NCBI RefSeq assembly: GCF_016629665.1
Contig: NZ_JAEPRQ010000006.1
Location: 62,001-126,000, forward strand
DNA: 64,000 nt
Direction of reading: 5' to 3'
Origin: Paracoccus caeni
GTDB taxonomy: Bacteria; Pseudomonadota; Alphaproteobacteria; Rhodobacterales; Rhodobacteraceae
The position numbers and the translations under genes are program-made. Position 1 is the stretch's first letter. Each line of letters begins with the position of its first letter. Under the pieces are notes generated by a model. The model was not told the origin of the DNA. It saw only the letters and a list, made by a program, of their open reading frames with translations, and made no database searches. Shown here in pieces: positions 1 through 9,359 of this stretch.

Positions 1-763
1 TCCCGCCGCACAGGCCCGTCTGATCGGGTTGATCGAGGCGATGGAAAGCGGACCTGACCGCGCGCAGGCCCCCCGGATCGTCGCCACCACCGGCGCCGAT
101 CCGCACGCGGATGTGGCGTCGGGGCGTTTGCGTTCAGACCTCTATTACCGGCTTGCGGGGGTCACGGTCTCGGTGCCGCCGCTCAGGGCGCGCGTGGATG
201 ACATCCTGCCGCTGGCCAGCCATCTTCTGGCCCGCGCCGCCGGGCAGGGCCTGCCAGAGCGCAGCCTTGGCGACGATGCCGCCTCGCTGCTGCGGGTCCA
301 TGCCTTTCCGGGCAATGTCCGTGAACTGGAAAATCTGCTGCGCCGCCTTGCCCTGACGGCCAGCGGCGCAACCATCACCGCGTCCGAGATGCGCGAGGCG
401 CTGAACCAGCAGACCGTGCCCCGCGCCGCACCGCTGCCGGTCTCGCATGCAGCACCCGCCAGTGCCGAGCCGGGGCCGGGCGTTGTCGCCTCGGTCTTTT
501 CCACGGCGGCGGGGTCTTTGTCTGACAATGTCGAGGCGCATCTGCAGCGCTATTTCGACCTGCACGGCGATTCGCTGCCCCCACCGGGCCTTTACGACCG
601 TATCTTGCGCGAGATCGAGCGGCCGCTGCTACAGGTAGCGCTGGACGCAACAGGCGGAAATCAGCTTCGTTGCGCCGATCTTTTGGGGATTAATCGCAAT
701 ACTTTGCGCAAGAAGCTGACTGACCTGAATATCGAGGTGACACGCAGGCGCAAACTGATGTAA
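1..763 (+). CDS. ntrC: Nitrogen regulation response regulator NtrC, C-terminal part
   Basis: The gene runs in from the left edge, so only the end of the AAA+ domain and the DNA-binding domain are visible. Seen: RSDLYYRLAGVTVSVPPLR, matching the enhancer-binding-protein block DLYYRL..PLR, then FPGNVRELENLLRR, the sensor II motif. A linker follows, and a Fis-type helix-turn-helix near the end (ATGGNQLRCADLLGINRNT). NtrC is phosphorylated by NtrB and activates nitrogen-assimilation genes; in Rhodobacter it works with the housekeeping sigma factor. The identification rests on the Fis tail plus the ntrY-ntrX genes directly downstream, the usual order in this family. The receiver domain lies outside the window. 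Confidence 0.88.
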   Translation, partial: PAAQARLIGLIEAMESGPDRAQAPRIVATTGADPHADVASGRLRSDLYYRLAGVTVSVPPLRARVDDILPLASHLLARAAGQGLPERSLGDDAASLLRVHAFPGNVRELENLLRRLALTASGATITASEMREALNQQTVPRAAPLPVSHAAPASAEPGPGVVASVFSTAAGSLSDNVEAHLQRYFDLHGDSLPPPGLYDRILREIERPLLQVALDATGGNQLRCADLLGINRNTLRKKLTDLNIEVTRRRKLM

Positions 764-836
764 AACCGCCACAGGATGCGGTGCGACAGTCACAGCGCCG
801 CAACAGCAAAGCCGCGTAAGACGGCGGGTGGGGTTT

Positions 837-3101
837 ATGGCAGAGTCCGCGACGGGGCTGAGCTGGGACAGGCTTGCACGGATCAGGTTACCACGTCAGT
901 GGCGAGGGCTGCTGACCTTTAGCCTTCTGGCCGTAGGGGCCGTGCTGGCCGTGGCGACGATGACCGTGCTGGGCCCGCTGGCGCAGGGCGCGCACAGCCG
1001 GATGCTGCGGCTGATCCTGCTGCTTGATCTGCTTTATCTGATCGTGCTGACCGGCTTTGTCTTGGTCAGGATGGCGCGTCTGATCTCGGACCGCCGCCGC
1101 TCTGCCGCCGGATCGCGGTTGCATGCGCGACTGGTGATGATCTTTGCGGGGATTGCTTTGGTGCCGACCGTTCTGGTCGCGCTGTTCGCCGGGTTCCTGG
1201 TGAATATCGGACTTGAGGGCTGGTTCTCGGGCCGGGTGCAGCAGGTGGTGACCACCTCGCAGGCCGCCGCCGAAGCCTATCAGGAAGAACACCGCCATGA
1301 CCTGAGCGAGGATGCGCAGGCGCTGGCGGGGTTTCTGATTCAGGCGGGGCGGTCTGATCCGTCGCTGGATGATGCCGATATGCGGCAACTTCTGGTGAAC
1401 GGGCAGGCGCAAATTCAGCGCGGGCTGCGCGAGGCCTATATCATCACTGGCACAGGTGAGATCCGGTCACGCGGCGAACGCAGCTATCTGTTCTGGTATA
1501 AAGAACCGGAAAGCGACCAGCTTGATCAGGCGCAGTCCGAGGGGCTGGTGCTGATCGAGGATTGGCAGAACAACGAATTTCGCGCGCTGGTGGCGCTGCC
1601 GACGCTGGCAGACCGCTATCTGTATGTGACCCGGGAAGTCGATGGCGATCTGCTCGGCCTGCTGGACGATACCCGCGCCACGGTTGGCGATTATCGCCAG
1701 CTTGAACAGACGCGCGGGCAGGTTCTGTTCGAATTTTCGCTGGTTTATCTGGGCTTTGCCCTGCTGCTGGTCGCTGCCGCGATCTGGATGGGCCTGTGGT
1801 TCGCAAGCCGTCTGTCCCGTCCGATTGGTGCGCTTGCGCTGGCCAGCGAACAGGTCGGCCACGGCAATCTGGACGTGCAGGTGCCTGAACCGACCACGGG
1901 CGACGAAATCCAGACTCTGGGCGAGGCGTTCAACCGGATGACCCGTCAGTTGAAGGCGCAGCGCGACGAGTTGGTGGACAGCTACCGTATCAGCGACGAA
2001 CAACGGCGGTTGTTCGACAATGTGCTGACCTCGGTCACTTCGGGGGTGATCGGGCTGGATGCGGCGGGCGAGATCGACTTTGTGAACCGCTCGGCCACGC
2101 GGCTTCTGGGGTTGGACCCGAAACGTGATATCGATGCGCTGCTGTCAGAGGCGGTGCCTGAATTTGCGCCGCTGTTTGATCGGCTGTCGGCTTCGGTGGC
2201 GGAATCGGTGCAGGATGAGGTGCGGTTGGCACGCGAAGGTCGGGTGGAAAGCCTGCTGGTCCGCATGGCGATCCGGCGCGGCACCGATGGCGATCTGGAA
2301 GGCTATGTCGTGGCCTTCGACGACGTGACCGAGCTGGTCAGCGCGCAGCGCATGGCCGCATGGGGCGACGTGGCCCGGCGCGTCGCGCATGAGATCAAGA
2401 ACCCGCTGACCCCGATTCAGTTGTCTGCGGAACGGCTGCGCCGCAAGTTCATGCCGCTTGCGAAGGAAGAAGAAAAAGCCTCTCTTGATCAATATGTTGA
2501 GGTGATTATCCGACAAACCGGCGATCTTCGCCGGATCGTCGATGAATTCAGCCGCTTCGCCCGGATGCCAGAACCGGACCGGGCCGAAATCGATCTTGCC
2601 GCGCTGCTGCGCGAGGCGACTTTGTTGCAGCAGGACGCGCTGAAAGGCGCTTTGCACAGCGAAATTCCAGAACAGCCGGTGATCGTCGATTGCGATGCCG
2701 GGATGATGCGTCAGGCCTTCACCAATCTTCTAAAAAATGCCGGGGAAGCCGTTGATGAAATGACGGAAAAATCGGCTGAAGGTTGGAATCCCCGGATTGA
2801 CGTGACCATGCAGGCCGAGAATGAGGCGGTGACGATCCGCATCATCGATAACGGCCTTGGTCTTCCGGCGGACCGCTCGCGCCTGTTCGAGCCTTATGTG
2901 ACCCTGAAATCGCAGGGAACCGGGCTTGGCCTGCCGATTGTGAAAAAGATCGTCGAGGAGCATGGCGGAAGCCTGATCCTGACCGATGCACCGGGCCATC
3001 AAGGCGCGATGGCCGAGATCAAATTGCCGCGCGAGCGCCATCCGGTGCGCGGCACGCAGCGAAAACACAAACAAGAAAAAGACGAGGCGGCTACGACATG
3101 A
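837..3101 (+). CDS. ntrY: Nitrogen regulation sensor histidine kinase NtrY
   Basis: About 754 residues. Four hydrophobic segments are visible: three near the N-terminus and one at about residue 300, just before a HAMP segment. A PAS-like domain follows. The dimerisation/phosphoacceptor motif is RVAHEIKNPLTPIQLSAERL. The ATPase domain shows the N-box NLLKNAGEAVD and the G-box GTGLGLPIVKKI. This is the NtrY layout: a membrane kinase that phosphorylates NtrX and links nitrogen and redox signals to transcription. I chose the ATG at 837; a GTG at 828 in the same frame would add three residues. The end overlaps the ntrX start by 4 nt (ATGA), so the two are translationally coupled. Confidence 0.93.
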   Translation: MAESATGLSWDRLARIRLPRQWRGLLTFSLLAVGAVLAVATMTVLGPLAQGAHSRMLRLILLLDLLYLIVLTGFVLVRMARLISDRRRSAAGSRLHARLVMIFAGIALVPTVLVALFAGFLVNIGLEGWFSGRVQQVVTTSQAAAEAYQEEHRHDLSEDAQALAGFLIQAGRSDPSLDDADMRQLLVNGQAQIQRGLREAYIITGTGEIRSRGERSYLFWYKEPESDQLDQAQSEGLVLIEDWQNNEFRALVALPTLADRYLYVTREVDGDLLGLLDDTRATVGDYRQLEQTRGQVLFEFSLVYLGFALLLVAAAIWMGLWFASRLSRPIGALALASEQVGHGNLDVQVPEPTTGDEIQTLGEAFNRMTRQLKAQRDELVDSYRISDEQRRLFDNVLTSVTSGVIGLDAAGEIDFVNRSATRLLGLDPKRDIDALLSEAVPEFAPLFDRLSASVAESVQDEVRLAREGRVESLLVRMAIRRGTDGDLEGYVVAFDDVTELVSAQRMAAWGDVARRVAHEIKNPLTPIQLSAERLRRKFMPLAKEEEKASLDQYVEVIIRQTGDLRRIVDEFSRFARMPEPDRAEIDLAALLREATLLQQDALKGALHSEIPEQPVIVDCDAGMMRQAFTNLLKNAGEAVDEMTEKSAEGWNPRIDVTMQAENEAVTIRIIDNGLGLPADRSRLFEPYVTLKSQGTGLGLPIVKKIVEEHGGSLILTDAPGHQGAMAEIKLPRERHPVRGTQRKHKQEKDEAATT

Positions 3102-4489
3102 GTGACATTCTGATCGTCGATGACGAACGTGATATCCGTGAGCTGATCGCCGATATCCTGAAAGACGAAGGGTTCGAGACCCGGCTGGCGGCCAATTCCG
3201 ATCAGGCCGTGGCCGAGCTGAATGAGCGTGAACCGGATTTGATGGTTCTGGACATCTGGCTGAAGGACAGCCGGATGGACGGGATCGACATCCTGAAACA
3301 GGTCAAGCGCAACAATCCCGACGTTCCGGTCATCATCATCTCGGGGCACGGCAATATCGAAATCGCGGTCGCGGCGATCAAGCAGGGCGCTTATGACTTC
3401 ATCGAAAAGCCGTTCAACATCGATCAGTTGATGGTGGTTGTGAACCGCGCGATGGAGACCAGTCGGCTGCGTCGCGAAAACAGCAGCCTGCGCCGCAACG
3501 GCGACCGCCCCGGCGAGATGCTGGGCCATTCCGCCGCCTTCAAGCGTCTGCGCGATAATCTGGATAAGGTGGCCAAATCGAACGGCCGGATCATGCTGAC
3601 CGGCGAGCCGGGAACCGGGAAGGAAATGGCTGCCCGCTATATCCACGCCCACAGCCCGCGCGTGAATGCGCCCTTCATCACCGTGCCCTGCGCCACCATC
3701 GAGCCAGAGCGTATGGAAGAAGTGCTGTTCGGTCGCGAAACCGTCGAACGCGGGATCGAGCCGGGCTTACTGGAACTGGCCCATGGCGGCGTCATCTATT
3801 TCGATGAAGTTGGTGACATGCCATTGGGAACGCAGCCGAAAATCCTGCGCGTTCTGACCGAGCAGCAGTTCAGCCGGGCGGGTGGCTCGGACAAGGTGCG
3901 GGTGGATTTGCGGGTGATTTCCTCGACCAACCGCGACCTGCCCGCCGAGATTGCGGCGGGCCGTTTCCGTCAGGAATTGTTCGACCGGCTGAACGTGGTC
4001 CCGGTCGCGGTTCCCTCGATGGCCGAGCGGCGCGACGACATTGCCGAACTCGCCCGCTATTTCATCGAGCAGTTCCACAAGACCCAAGGCCTGACCCCGC
4101 GCGAATTGCCCGAGGATACCATCGCGGCGCTGCAATCGATGCGCTGGCCCGGCAATATCCGGCAGTTGCGGAACGTGGTCGAGCGGGTGCTGATCCTGGC
4201 CGAGGAAACCGGCCCGATCCAGCCTTCCGAGCTTGAGCCGCAGGGCGCGACGCCGGATAACAGCGACGCGTTAAGCCTTGGCCCGCAGATCACCGCTATG
4301 GCACTGCGAGAGGCGCGGGAGATGTTCGAGCGGGAATATCTGCTGGCCCAGATCAACCGTTTCGGCGGCAATATCAGCCGCACCGCCCAATTCGTCGGGA
4401 TGGAGCGCAGCGCCCTGCATCGCAAGCTGAAATCGCTTGGCGTCGTCGGCGGAATGCGCTCGGACGACGAGATGATCATGGGGAAATGA
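3098..4489 (+). CDS. ntrX: Nitrogen regulation response regulator NtrX
   Basis: 463 residues. The receiver domain (about 1-120) has ILIVDDERDIR, the phosphoacceptor in MVLDIWLKDSRMDG and the conserved lysine in FIEKPFN. The AAA+ domain (about 140-380) has Walker A GEPGTGKE and Walker B GVIYFDEVGDM. A Fis-type helix-turn-helix closes the protein (NISRTAQFVGMERSALHRKL). Between LFG and GLLELAHGG the sequence is shortened to RETVERGIEP, so the GAFTGA loop that contacts sigma-54 is absent. This is known for alphaproteobacterial NtrX and implies action on sigma-70-type promoters or as a repressor. It is the partner of NtrY, whose gene it overlaps. Confidence 0.94.
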   Translation: MSDILIVDDERDIRELIADILKDEGFETRLAANSDQAVAELNEREPDLMVLDIWLKDSRMDGIDILKQVKRNNPDVPVIIISGHGNIEIAVAAIKQGAYDFIEKPFNIDQLMVVVNRAMETSRLRRENSSLRRNGDRPGEMLGHSAAFKRLRDNLDKVAKSNGRIMLTGEPGTGKEMAARYIHAHSPRVNAPFITVPCATIEPERMEEVLFGRETVERGIEPGLLELAHGGVIYFDEVGDMPLGTQPKILRVLTEQQFSRAGGSDKVRVDLRVISSTNRDLPAEIAAGRFRQELFDRLNVVPVAVPSMAERRDDIAELARYFIEQFHKTQGLTPRELPEDTIAALQSMRWPGNIRQLRNVVERVLILAEETGPIQPSELEPQGATPDNSDALSLGPQITAMALREAREMFEREYLLAQINRFGGNISRTAQFVGMERSALHRKLKSLGVVGGMRSDDEMIMGK

Positions 4490-4507
4490 GGCGGTGGTAT
4501 AACCGCT

Positions 4508-4687
4508 TCAGCGGGTCAGCAGCCACAGCAACGCCCACGCGACGGCAAGTCCGGCGACGATCTTGGCGGCAAGTTTCGGGCGCAGCGGGATCAGCATGAT
4601 AAGGGCAATGATGAAAACCGGAGCCAGTGCCAGAAGCAGCCCCATGAGCAGCGCGGCGGCGGCGAGATCGCCTGTTCCGAAGATCAT
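4508..4687 (-). CDS. Small two-span membrane protein, function unknown
   Basis: A 59-residue reading frame facing ntrX, with stop codons 18 nt apart. It starts MIFGTGDLAAAALLMGLL and has two hydrophobic stretches, about residues 8-33 and 42-57, separated by a short basic loop (RPKLAAK). A purine-rich AGGGGG lies about 6 nt before the ATG on the minus strand. Length, composition, ribosome site and clean fit in the gap support a real gene. I do not recognise a family. It could be a small inner-membrane protein with no link to the ntr genes. Confidence 0.6.
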   Translation of the reverse strand: MIFGTGDLAAAALLMGLLLALAPVFIIALIMLIPLRPKLAAKIVAGLAVAWALLWLLTR

Positions 4688-4946
4688 CGTTGCCCCCTGC
4701 GATTGGCTTAAGGTGCCCTGATTCCATTAAACGGGCCGTCTGACAATGCGGTCGAATATCATCTGCCACGCCGTCTCACGTCCCCGATTAAGCCAGCTCT
4801 GTAGGTAAAGCGCTCGTCCGAAACCAAGATAGCCAACACCAATGTGGCTGTGTCCTCTGCTTTAAGAGGTGGGGCGGCCCGTCTTCCTTGCGGGCTTGGG
4901 GGTCCGCGTCTATGTGTCTGATACAAGGAAGGCAGGGGAAGCGGAC

Positions 4947-6179
4947 ATGCAAGGCAAGCGTATCCTTCTGATCATCGGCGGCGGCATCGCGGCCTACAAG
5001 ATCCCGGCGCTGATCCGGCTGATCCGGGCCGAGGGCTGGCTGGTCACGCCGGTCCTGACCAAAGCCGGGGCAGCGTTCACCACCGCGATGACCGTTTCGG
5101 TCCTTGCGGGCGAGGCGGTGCATGAGGGCCTGTTCGATATCGCGACCGAGGCCGAGATCGGCCATATCCAATTGTCGCGGAATGCCGATCTGGTGGTGGT
5201 TGCCCCCGCCACGGCGAACCTGATGGCCAAGATGGCGCAAGGGCTGGCCGATGATCTGGCCTCGACCCTGCTCTTGGCGACCGACAAGCGGGTGCTGATC
5301 GCGCCTGCGATGAATGTGCGGATGTGGCATCATCCGGCCACGCAGCGGAACATCCAGGCCCTGCATGACGATGGCATCCTGTTCGTCGGTCCCGATGATG
5401 GCGATATGGCCTGCGGCGAATACGGCACCGGGCGGATGGCCGAGCCTGAAGTGATCGTCGCGGCGATCAAGGACGCGCTTCAGGCCCCCGTTCCGGCGAT
5501 GCCTGTGGTGACCATTCCGAGGCTTGGGCCGCTGAGCGGCAAGCATGTCGTGGTGACCTCTGGCCCGACGCATGAGCCGATCGATCCGGTGCGTTATATC
5601 GCAAACCGTTCTTCCGGGGCGCAGGGCGCGGCGATTGCTGCTGCGCTGAGCGCGCTTGGGGCAAGGGTCAGTTTTGTGACCGGGCCTGCGACGGTCGCCC
5701 CGCCGCAAGGCGTCGAGGTGGTTCGGGTCGAGACTGCGCAGCAGATGCGCGATGCGGTCGAGGCCGCGTTGCCTGCCGATGCGGCGGTGATGGCGGCGGC
5801 TGTGGCGGATTGGCGGGTGACCAACGGGTCGGATCGCAAGATGAAGAAGGACGGCTCGGGCCGTCCTCCGGCGCTGGAGATGGCCGAGAACCCGGATATT
5901 CTGGCCTGGATCAGCAAGCTGGACCACCACCGTCCGAAACTGGTCGTGGGGTTTGCGGCGGAAACCGATGACGTGGTGGCCCATGCGACCGACAAGCGGC
6001 TGCGCAAGGGCTGTGACTGGATCGTTGCCAATGATGTCAGCCCCGCCACCGGCATTATGGGCGGGTCCGAGAATGCCGTGACCCTGATCACCGAACAAGG
6101 TGCTGAGGAATGGCCGCGCATGGCCAAGGACGCCGTGGCCCGGCAACTGGCCCAGCGGATCGCCGAGGCGTTGCTATGA
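4947..6179 (+). CDS. coaBC: Bifunctional phosphopantothenoylcysteine decarboxylase / phosphopantothenate-cysteine ligase
   Basis: 410 residues, two fused domains for steps 2 and 3 of coenzyme A synthesis from 4'-phosphopantothenate. The N-terminal flavoprotein domain (about 1-180) has GGGIAAYKIPALIR, the substrate-binding APAMNVRMW and an active-site cysteine region MACGEYGTGRM. The CoaB half begins at TSGPTHEPIDPVRYIAN (about 195) and has the SSG and GFAAETDD motifs. The ATG at 4947 was chosen because the family starts directly with this flavin-binding motif and a GGGGAA ribosome site precedes it. The stop overlaps the next start codon by 4 nt, placing CoA synthesis in the same transcript as the Fe-S genes. 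Confidence 0.94.
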   Translation: MQGKRILLIIGGGIAAYKIPALIRLIRAEGWLVTPVLTKAGAAFTTAMTVSVLAGEAVHEGLFDIATEAEIGHIQLSRNADLVVVAPATANLMAKMAQGLADDLASTLLLATDKRVLIAPAMNVRMWHHPATQRNIQALHDDGILFVGPDDGDMACGEYGTGRMAEPEVIVAAIKDALQAPVPAMPVVTIPRLGPLSGKHVVVTSGPTHEPIDPVRYIANRSSGAQGAAIAAALSALGARVSFVTGPATVAPPQGVEVVRVETAQQMRDAVEAALPADAAVMAAAVADWRVTNGSDRKMKKDGSGRPPALEMAENPDILAWISKLDHHRPKLVVGFAAETDDVVAHATDKRLRKGCDWIVANDVSPATGIMGGSENAVTLITEQGAEEWPRMAKDAVARQLAQRIAEALL

Positions 6180-7216
6180 GAACCTATCTCGATTGGAACG
6201 CCACCACGCCGTTGCGCGACGAAGTGAAGGTCGCGATGCGCGAGGCGATGGAGATCAGCGGCAACCCGTCCTCGGTCCATACCGAAGGCCGCGCGGCCAA
6301 GATGGCGCTGGAGCGGGCGCGCGAGCAGGTCTCGTTGGCACTTGGGGCCGAGGGGGCGGATGTCGTCTTCACCTCGGGCACGACCGAGGCGGCGACGATG
6401 GTGCTGGCCGAGAAGGGCATCCATTGCGCGCCGGTTGAACATAGCGCGATCAAGGTCTGGTGCGAACAGGATCTGGCGGTGAATGGCGACGGGATCGTGA
6501 CCGTCATTGATCCGGGGCGCTCGACCCTGCAACTGGCGAATAATGAGACCGGGGTGATTCAGGCGCTGCCTGATGGTCTGGCCTCCAGCGATCTGACGCA
6601 GGCATTCGGCAAGGTGCCGTTCGCCTTCAACTGGCTGGGGCTGACGGCGGGCTTTGTCAGTGCGCATAAGCTGGGCGGGCCCAAGGGGATCGGTGCGCTG
6701 GTCTTGAAGAAGGGCACCGATATCGAGGCGCTGATCCGGGGCGGCGGGCAGGAACAGGGCCGTCGCGGCGGGACCGAGAACCTGATCGGCATCCTTGGCT
6801 TTGCCGCTGCGGCGACCGCCGCGCAGAGGGATCTGGACAGCGGAATCTGGGACCGGGTGACCGCGATGCGCGACGCGCTGGAGGCGCGGTTGCTGGCGGC
6901 AGCGCCCGGCGCGGTGATTGCCGGAAAAGGCGCAAAGCGCTTGCCGAACACGACCTGCATTCTTACATCCGGTTGGAAAGGGGAAACCCAGGTCATGCAG
7001 ATGGATCTTGCAGGCTTTGCCATTTCGGCGGGGTCGGCCTGTTCCTCGGGCAAGGTCAGGGCCAGCGGTGCCTTGCAGGCCATGGGTTTCGATGACATGG
7101 CGGCGCAATCGGCGATCCGAATCTCGATAAGTCCGGCTTTGGACATGGATCAGATCAACCGATTTGCGGATGCTTGGGAAAGCGCGTATTCACGCTGGCG
7201 CGACAGGAATGGCTAG
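6176..7216 (+). CDS. Cysteine desulfurase, IscS/NifS type, first gene of the SUF cluster
   Basis: 346 residues, class V aminotransferase fold. It removes sulfur from cysteine as an enzyme-bound persulfide for Fe-S cluster assembly. Seen: YLDWNATTPL at the N-terminus, the PLP-binding lysine in SAHKLGGPKG, the RRGGTEN motif, and the persulfide cysteine in a flexible SAGSACSSGKVRAS loop as in IscS/NifS. It overlaps coaBC by 4 nt and precedes sufB by 30 nt. A second desulfurase of the SufS type lies at the far end of the same run. An iscR/Rrf2 regulator, often found directly upstream in relatives, is not present here. Confidence 0.9.
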   Translation: MRTYLDWNATTPLRDEVKVAMREAMEISGNPSSVHTEGRAAKMALERAREQVSLALGAEGADVVFTSGTTEAATMVLAEKGIHCAPVEHSAIKVWCEQDLAVNGDGIVTVIDPGRSTLQLANNETGVIQALPDGLASSDLTQAFGKVPFAFNWLGLTAGFVSAHKLGGPKGIGALVLKKGTDIEALIRGGGQEQGRRGGTENLIGILGFAAAATAAQRDLDSGIWDRVTAMRDALEARLLAAAPGAVIAGKGAKRLPNTTCILTSGWKGETQVMQMDLAGFAISAGSACSSGKVRASGALQAMGFDDMAAQSAIRISISPALDMDQINRFADAWESAYSRWRDRNG

Positions 7217-7246
7217 GTCTGTGCCCAGCCGATGGAAGGACAAAGG

Positions 7247-8767
7247 ATGACCCAGACCCCCGATCTTGAGGTTCGTGACGGTGTTGACCGCGAAACGGTC
7301 GAGACCGTGCAGAACATGGGCAGCTATAAATATGGCTGGGATACCGAGATCGAGATGGAATATGCCCCGAAGGGGCTAAGCGAGGACATCGTCCGCCTGA
7401 TCTCGGAAAAGAACAAAGAGCCTGAATGGATGCTGGAATGGCGTCTTCAGGCTTATCGCCGGTGGGTCACCATGACCGAACCGCGTTGGGCGATGCTGAA
7501 CTATCCCGATATCGATTATCAGGATCAGTATTACTATGCCCGCCCGAAGAGCATGGAAGAAAAGCCGAAGTCCTTGGATGAGGTCGATCCGAAGCTGCTG
7601 GCGACCTATGAAAAGCTGGGCATCCCGCTGAAGGAACAGATGATCCTTGCGGGCGTCGAGGGTGCGGGCGATGCCCCCGCCGAAGGGCGCAAGGTCGCGG
7701 TCGATGCCGTATTCGATTCGGTCTCGGTCGGGACGACCTTCAAGGATGAACTGGCCAAGGCCGGGGTTATCTTCTGCTCGATCAGCGAGGCGATCCGCGA
7801 GCATCCCGAGCTGGTCCAGAAATATCTGGGCAGCGTCGTGCCGCAAACGGACAATTTCTTCGCCACGCTGAACAGCGCGGTCTTTTCGGACGGGTCGTTC
7901 GTCTATGTGCCGAAGGGCGTCCATTGCCCGATGGAGCTGTCCACCTATTTCCGCATCAATGCCGAAAATACCGGCCAGTTCGAACGCACGCTGATCATCT
8001 GCGACAAGGGCGCCTATGTCAGCTATCTGGAAGGCTGCACCGCACCCAAGCGCGACACCAATCAGCTTCACGCGGCGGTCGTCGAGATCGTTGTGCTGGA
8101 AGATGCCGAGGTAAAATACTCGACCGTCCAGAACTGGTTCCCTGGCGACGAGGAAGGCAAGGGCGGCATCTACAACTTCGTCACCAAACGCGCCGATTGC
8201 CGTGAGGCGCGGGCCAAGGTGATGTGGACGCAGGTGGAAACCGGCTCGGCGATCACCTGGAAATATCCGTCCTGCATCCTGCGCGGCGATGAATCGCAAG
8301 GCGAGTTCTATTCGATCGCCATCGCCAACAACATGCAGCAGGCCGATACCGGAACCAAGATGATCCATCTTGGCAAGAACACTCGCTCGCGCATTGTTTC
8401 CAAAGGAATTTCTGCTGGTCGTGCGCAGAACACCTATCGCGGTCTGGTCAGCATGCACCCGCGGGCGACCAACAGCCGCAACTATACCCAATGCGACAGC
8501 CTGCTGATCGGCGACAAATGCGGCGCGCATACCGTGCCCTATATCGAGGTCAAGAACACCTCGTCCCGCGTCGAACATGAGGCGACGACCAGCAAGGTCG
8601 ATGATGACCAATTGTTCTACTGCCGCCAGCGCGGCATGGGCGAGGAAGAGGCGGTCGCGCTGGTCGTGAACGGCTTTGTCCGCGAGGTCTTGCAGGCGCT
8701 GCCGATGGAATTCGCGATGGAAGCACAGTCGCTGGTCGCGATCTCGCTGGAAGGAAGCGTGGGGTGA
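7247..8767 (+). CDS. sufB: Fe-S cluster assembly scaffold SufB
   Basis: 506 residues, core subunit of the SufBC2D scaffold that builds nascent [Fe-S] clusters in the cytoplasm. It shows the SufB start region ([20 protein letters not shown]), the central beta-helix with [19 protein letters not shown], and the C-terminal block [14 protein letters not shown] and [13 protein letters not shown] characteristic of SufB. The ATG at 7247 is preferred over one at 7232 because AAGGA lies 6-7 nt before it. sufC and sufD follow after two small genes, and the stop overlaps the next GTG start by 4 nt. Confidence 0.96.
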   Translation: MTQTPDLEVRDGVDRETVETVQNMGSYKYGWDTEIEMEYAPKGLSEDIVRLISEKNKEPEWMLEWRLQAYRRWVTMTEPRWAMLNYPDIDYQDQYYYARPKSMEEKPKSLDEVDPKLLATYEKLGIPLKEQMILAGVEGAGDAPAEGRKVAVDAVFDSVSVGTTFKDELAKAGVIFCSISEAIREHPELVQKYLGSVVPQTDNFFATLNSAVFSDGSFVYVPKGVHCPMELSTYFRINAENTGQFERTLIICDKGAYVSYLEGCTAPKRDTNQLHAAVVEIVVLEDAEVKYSTVQNWFPGDEEGKGGIYNFVTKRADCREARAKVMWTQVETGSAITWKYPSCILRGDESQGEFYSIAIANNMQQADTGTKMIHLGKNTRSRIVSKGISAGRAQNTYRGLVSMHPRATNSRNYTQCDSLLIGDKCGAHTVPYIEVKNTSSRVEHEATTSKVDDDQLFYCRQRGMGEEEAVALVVNGFVREVLQALPMEFAMEAQSLVAISLEGSVG

Positions 8768-9042
8768 GCAGTGATCAGCAAAGCTGGATCGCGACACACG
8801 ATCCAACTCAGACCGATGTGCTTCATCCCCGCCACGGCGATGGATTGCGTGAGGCGGCGTCGGTTGCAGGTCTGGTATTTATAGTCGGTGTTGCGCTTAT
8901 CCTCACCGGCTCTCTTGGTTTCATATCGGATGGGCTGGCCGTTTTTCTTACGCTGATTTTATCGGTGGGTGCGGGGTTCGGTGTTAGACACTTGTTCTGC
9001 TCTTTCCGTGGGCGCGCGTTACAGACCGGGGAAACGCAATGA
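8764..9042 (+). CDS. Small two-span membrane protein in the SUF operon, function unknown
   Basis: 92 residues beginning at a GTG that overlaps the sufB stop (GTGA). A polar N-terminal 30 residues is followed by two hydrophobic segments ([19 protein letters not shown] and a stretch ending at VGAGFGVRH) and a short charged tail. The stop overlaps the next ATG by 4 nt. I do not recognise the family. Coupling on both sides means it is co-translated with sufB and the following YbjQ-like gene. Base composition is slightly less GC-rich than its neighbours. Whether it aids Fe-S assembly or is a passenger cannot be told from sequence. Confidence 0.72.
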   Translation: MSSDQQSWIATHDPTQTDVLHPRHGDGLREAASVAGLVFIVGVALILTGSLGFISDGLAVFLTLILSVGAGFGVRHLFCSFRGRALQTGETQ

Positions 9043-9350
9043 TCGTCACCACCACCCCCGCCATCGAAGGACACCGGATCACCGCCTATCATGGTGTCGT
9101 GACCGGCGAGACGATCCTTGGCGCGAATATCTTTCGTGATGTTTTTGCGGGTATCCGCGACATCGTGGGCGGACGCTCGGCCAGCTATGAGAAGGCCTTG
9201 GGCGAAGCGCGGGAAATCGCGCTGAACGAAATGCAAGACCGCGCCCGCCAGATGGGCGGCAATGCGGTCGTCGGAGTCGATCTCGATTACGAGGTCATTA
9301 ACAATATGCTGATGGTGTCGGCTTCTGGCACCGCCGTCACCATCGACTGA
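9039..9350 (+). CDS. YbjQ/UPF0145 family protein
   Basis: 103 residues matching the YbjQ fold, a small pentameric protein once annotated as heavy-metal-binding. Seen: [20 protein letters not shown] at the start, then [19 protein letters not shown], an EKAL..AREIAL helix, [11 protein letters not shown] and a terminal MVSASGTAV strand, all in family order and at full length. Its role is unknown. It is translationally coupled to the preceding membrane protein and lies 9 nt before sufC, within the SUF transcript. Confidence 0.85.
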   Translation: MIVTTTPAIEGHRITAYHGVVTGETILGANIFRDVFAGIRDIVGGRSASYEKALGEAREIALNEMQDRARQMGGNAVVGVDLDYEVINNMLMVSASGTAVTID

Positions 9351-9359
9351 GGTAAGAAG

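Noticed and set aside
4788..6146. A 452-codon frame antisense to coaBC
   Set aside because: Histidine/arginine-rich composition typical of antisense shadows and no ribosome site.
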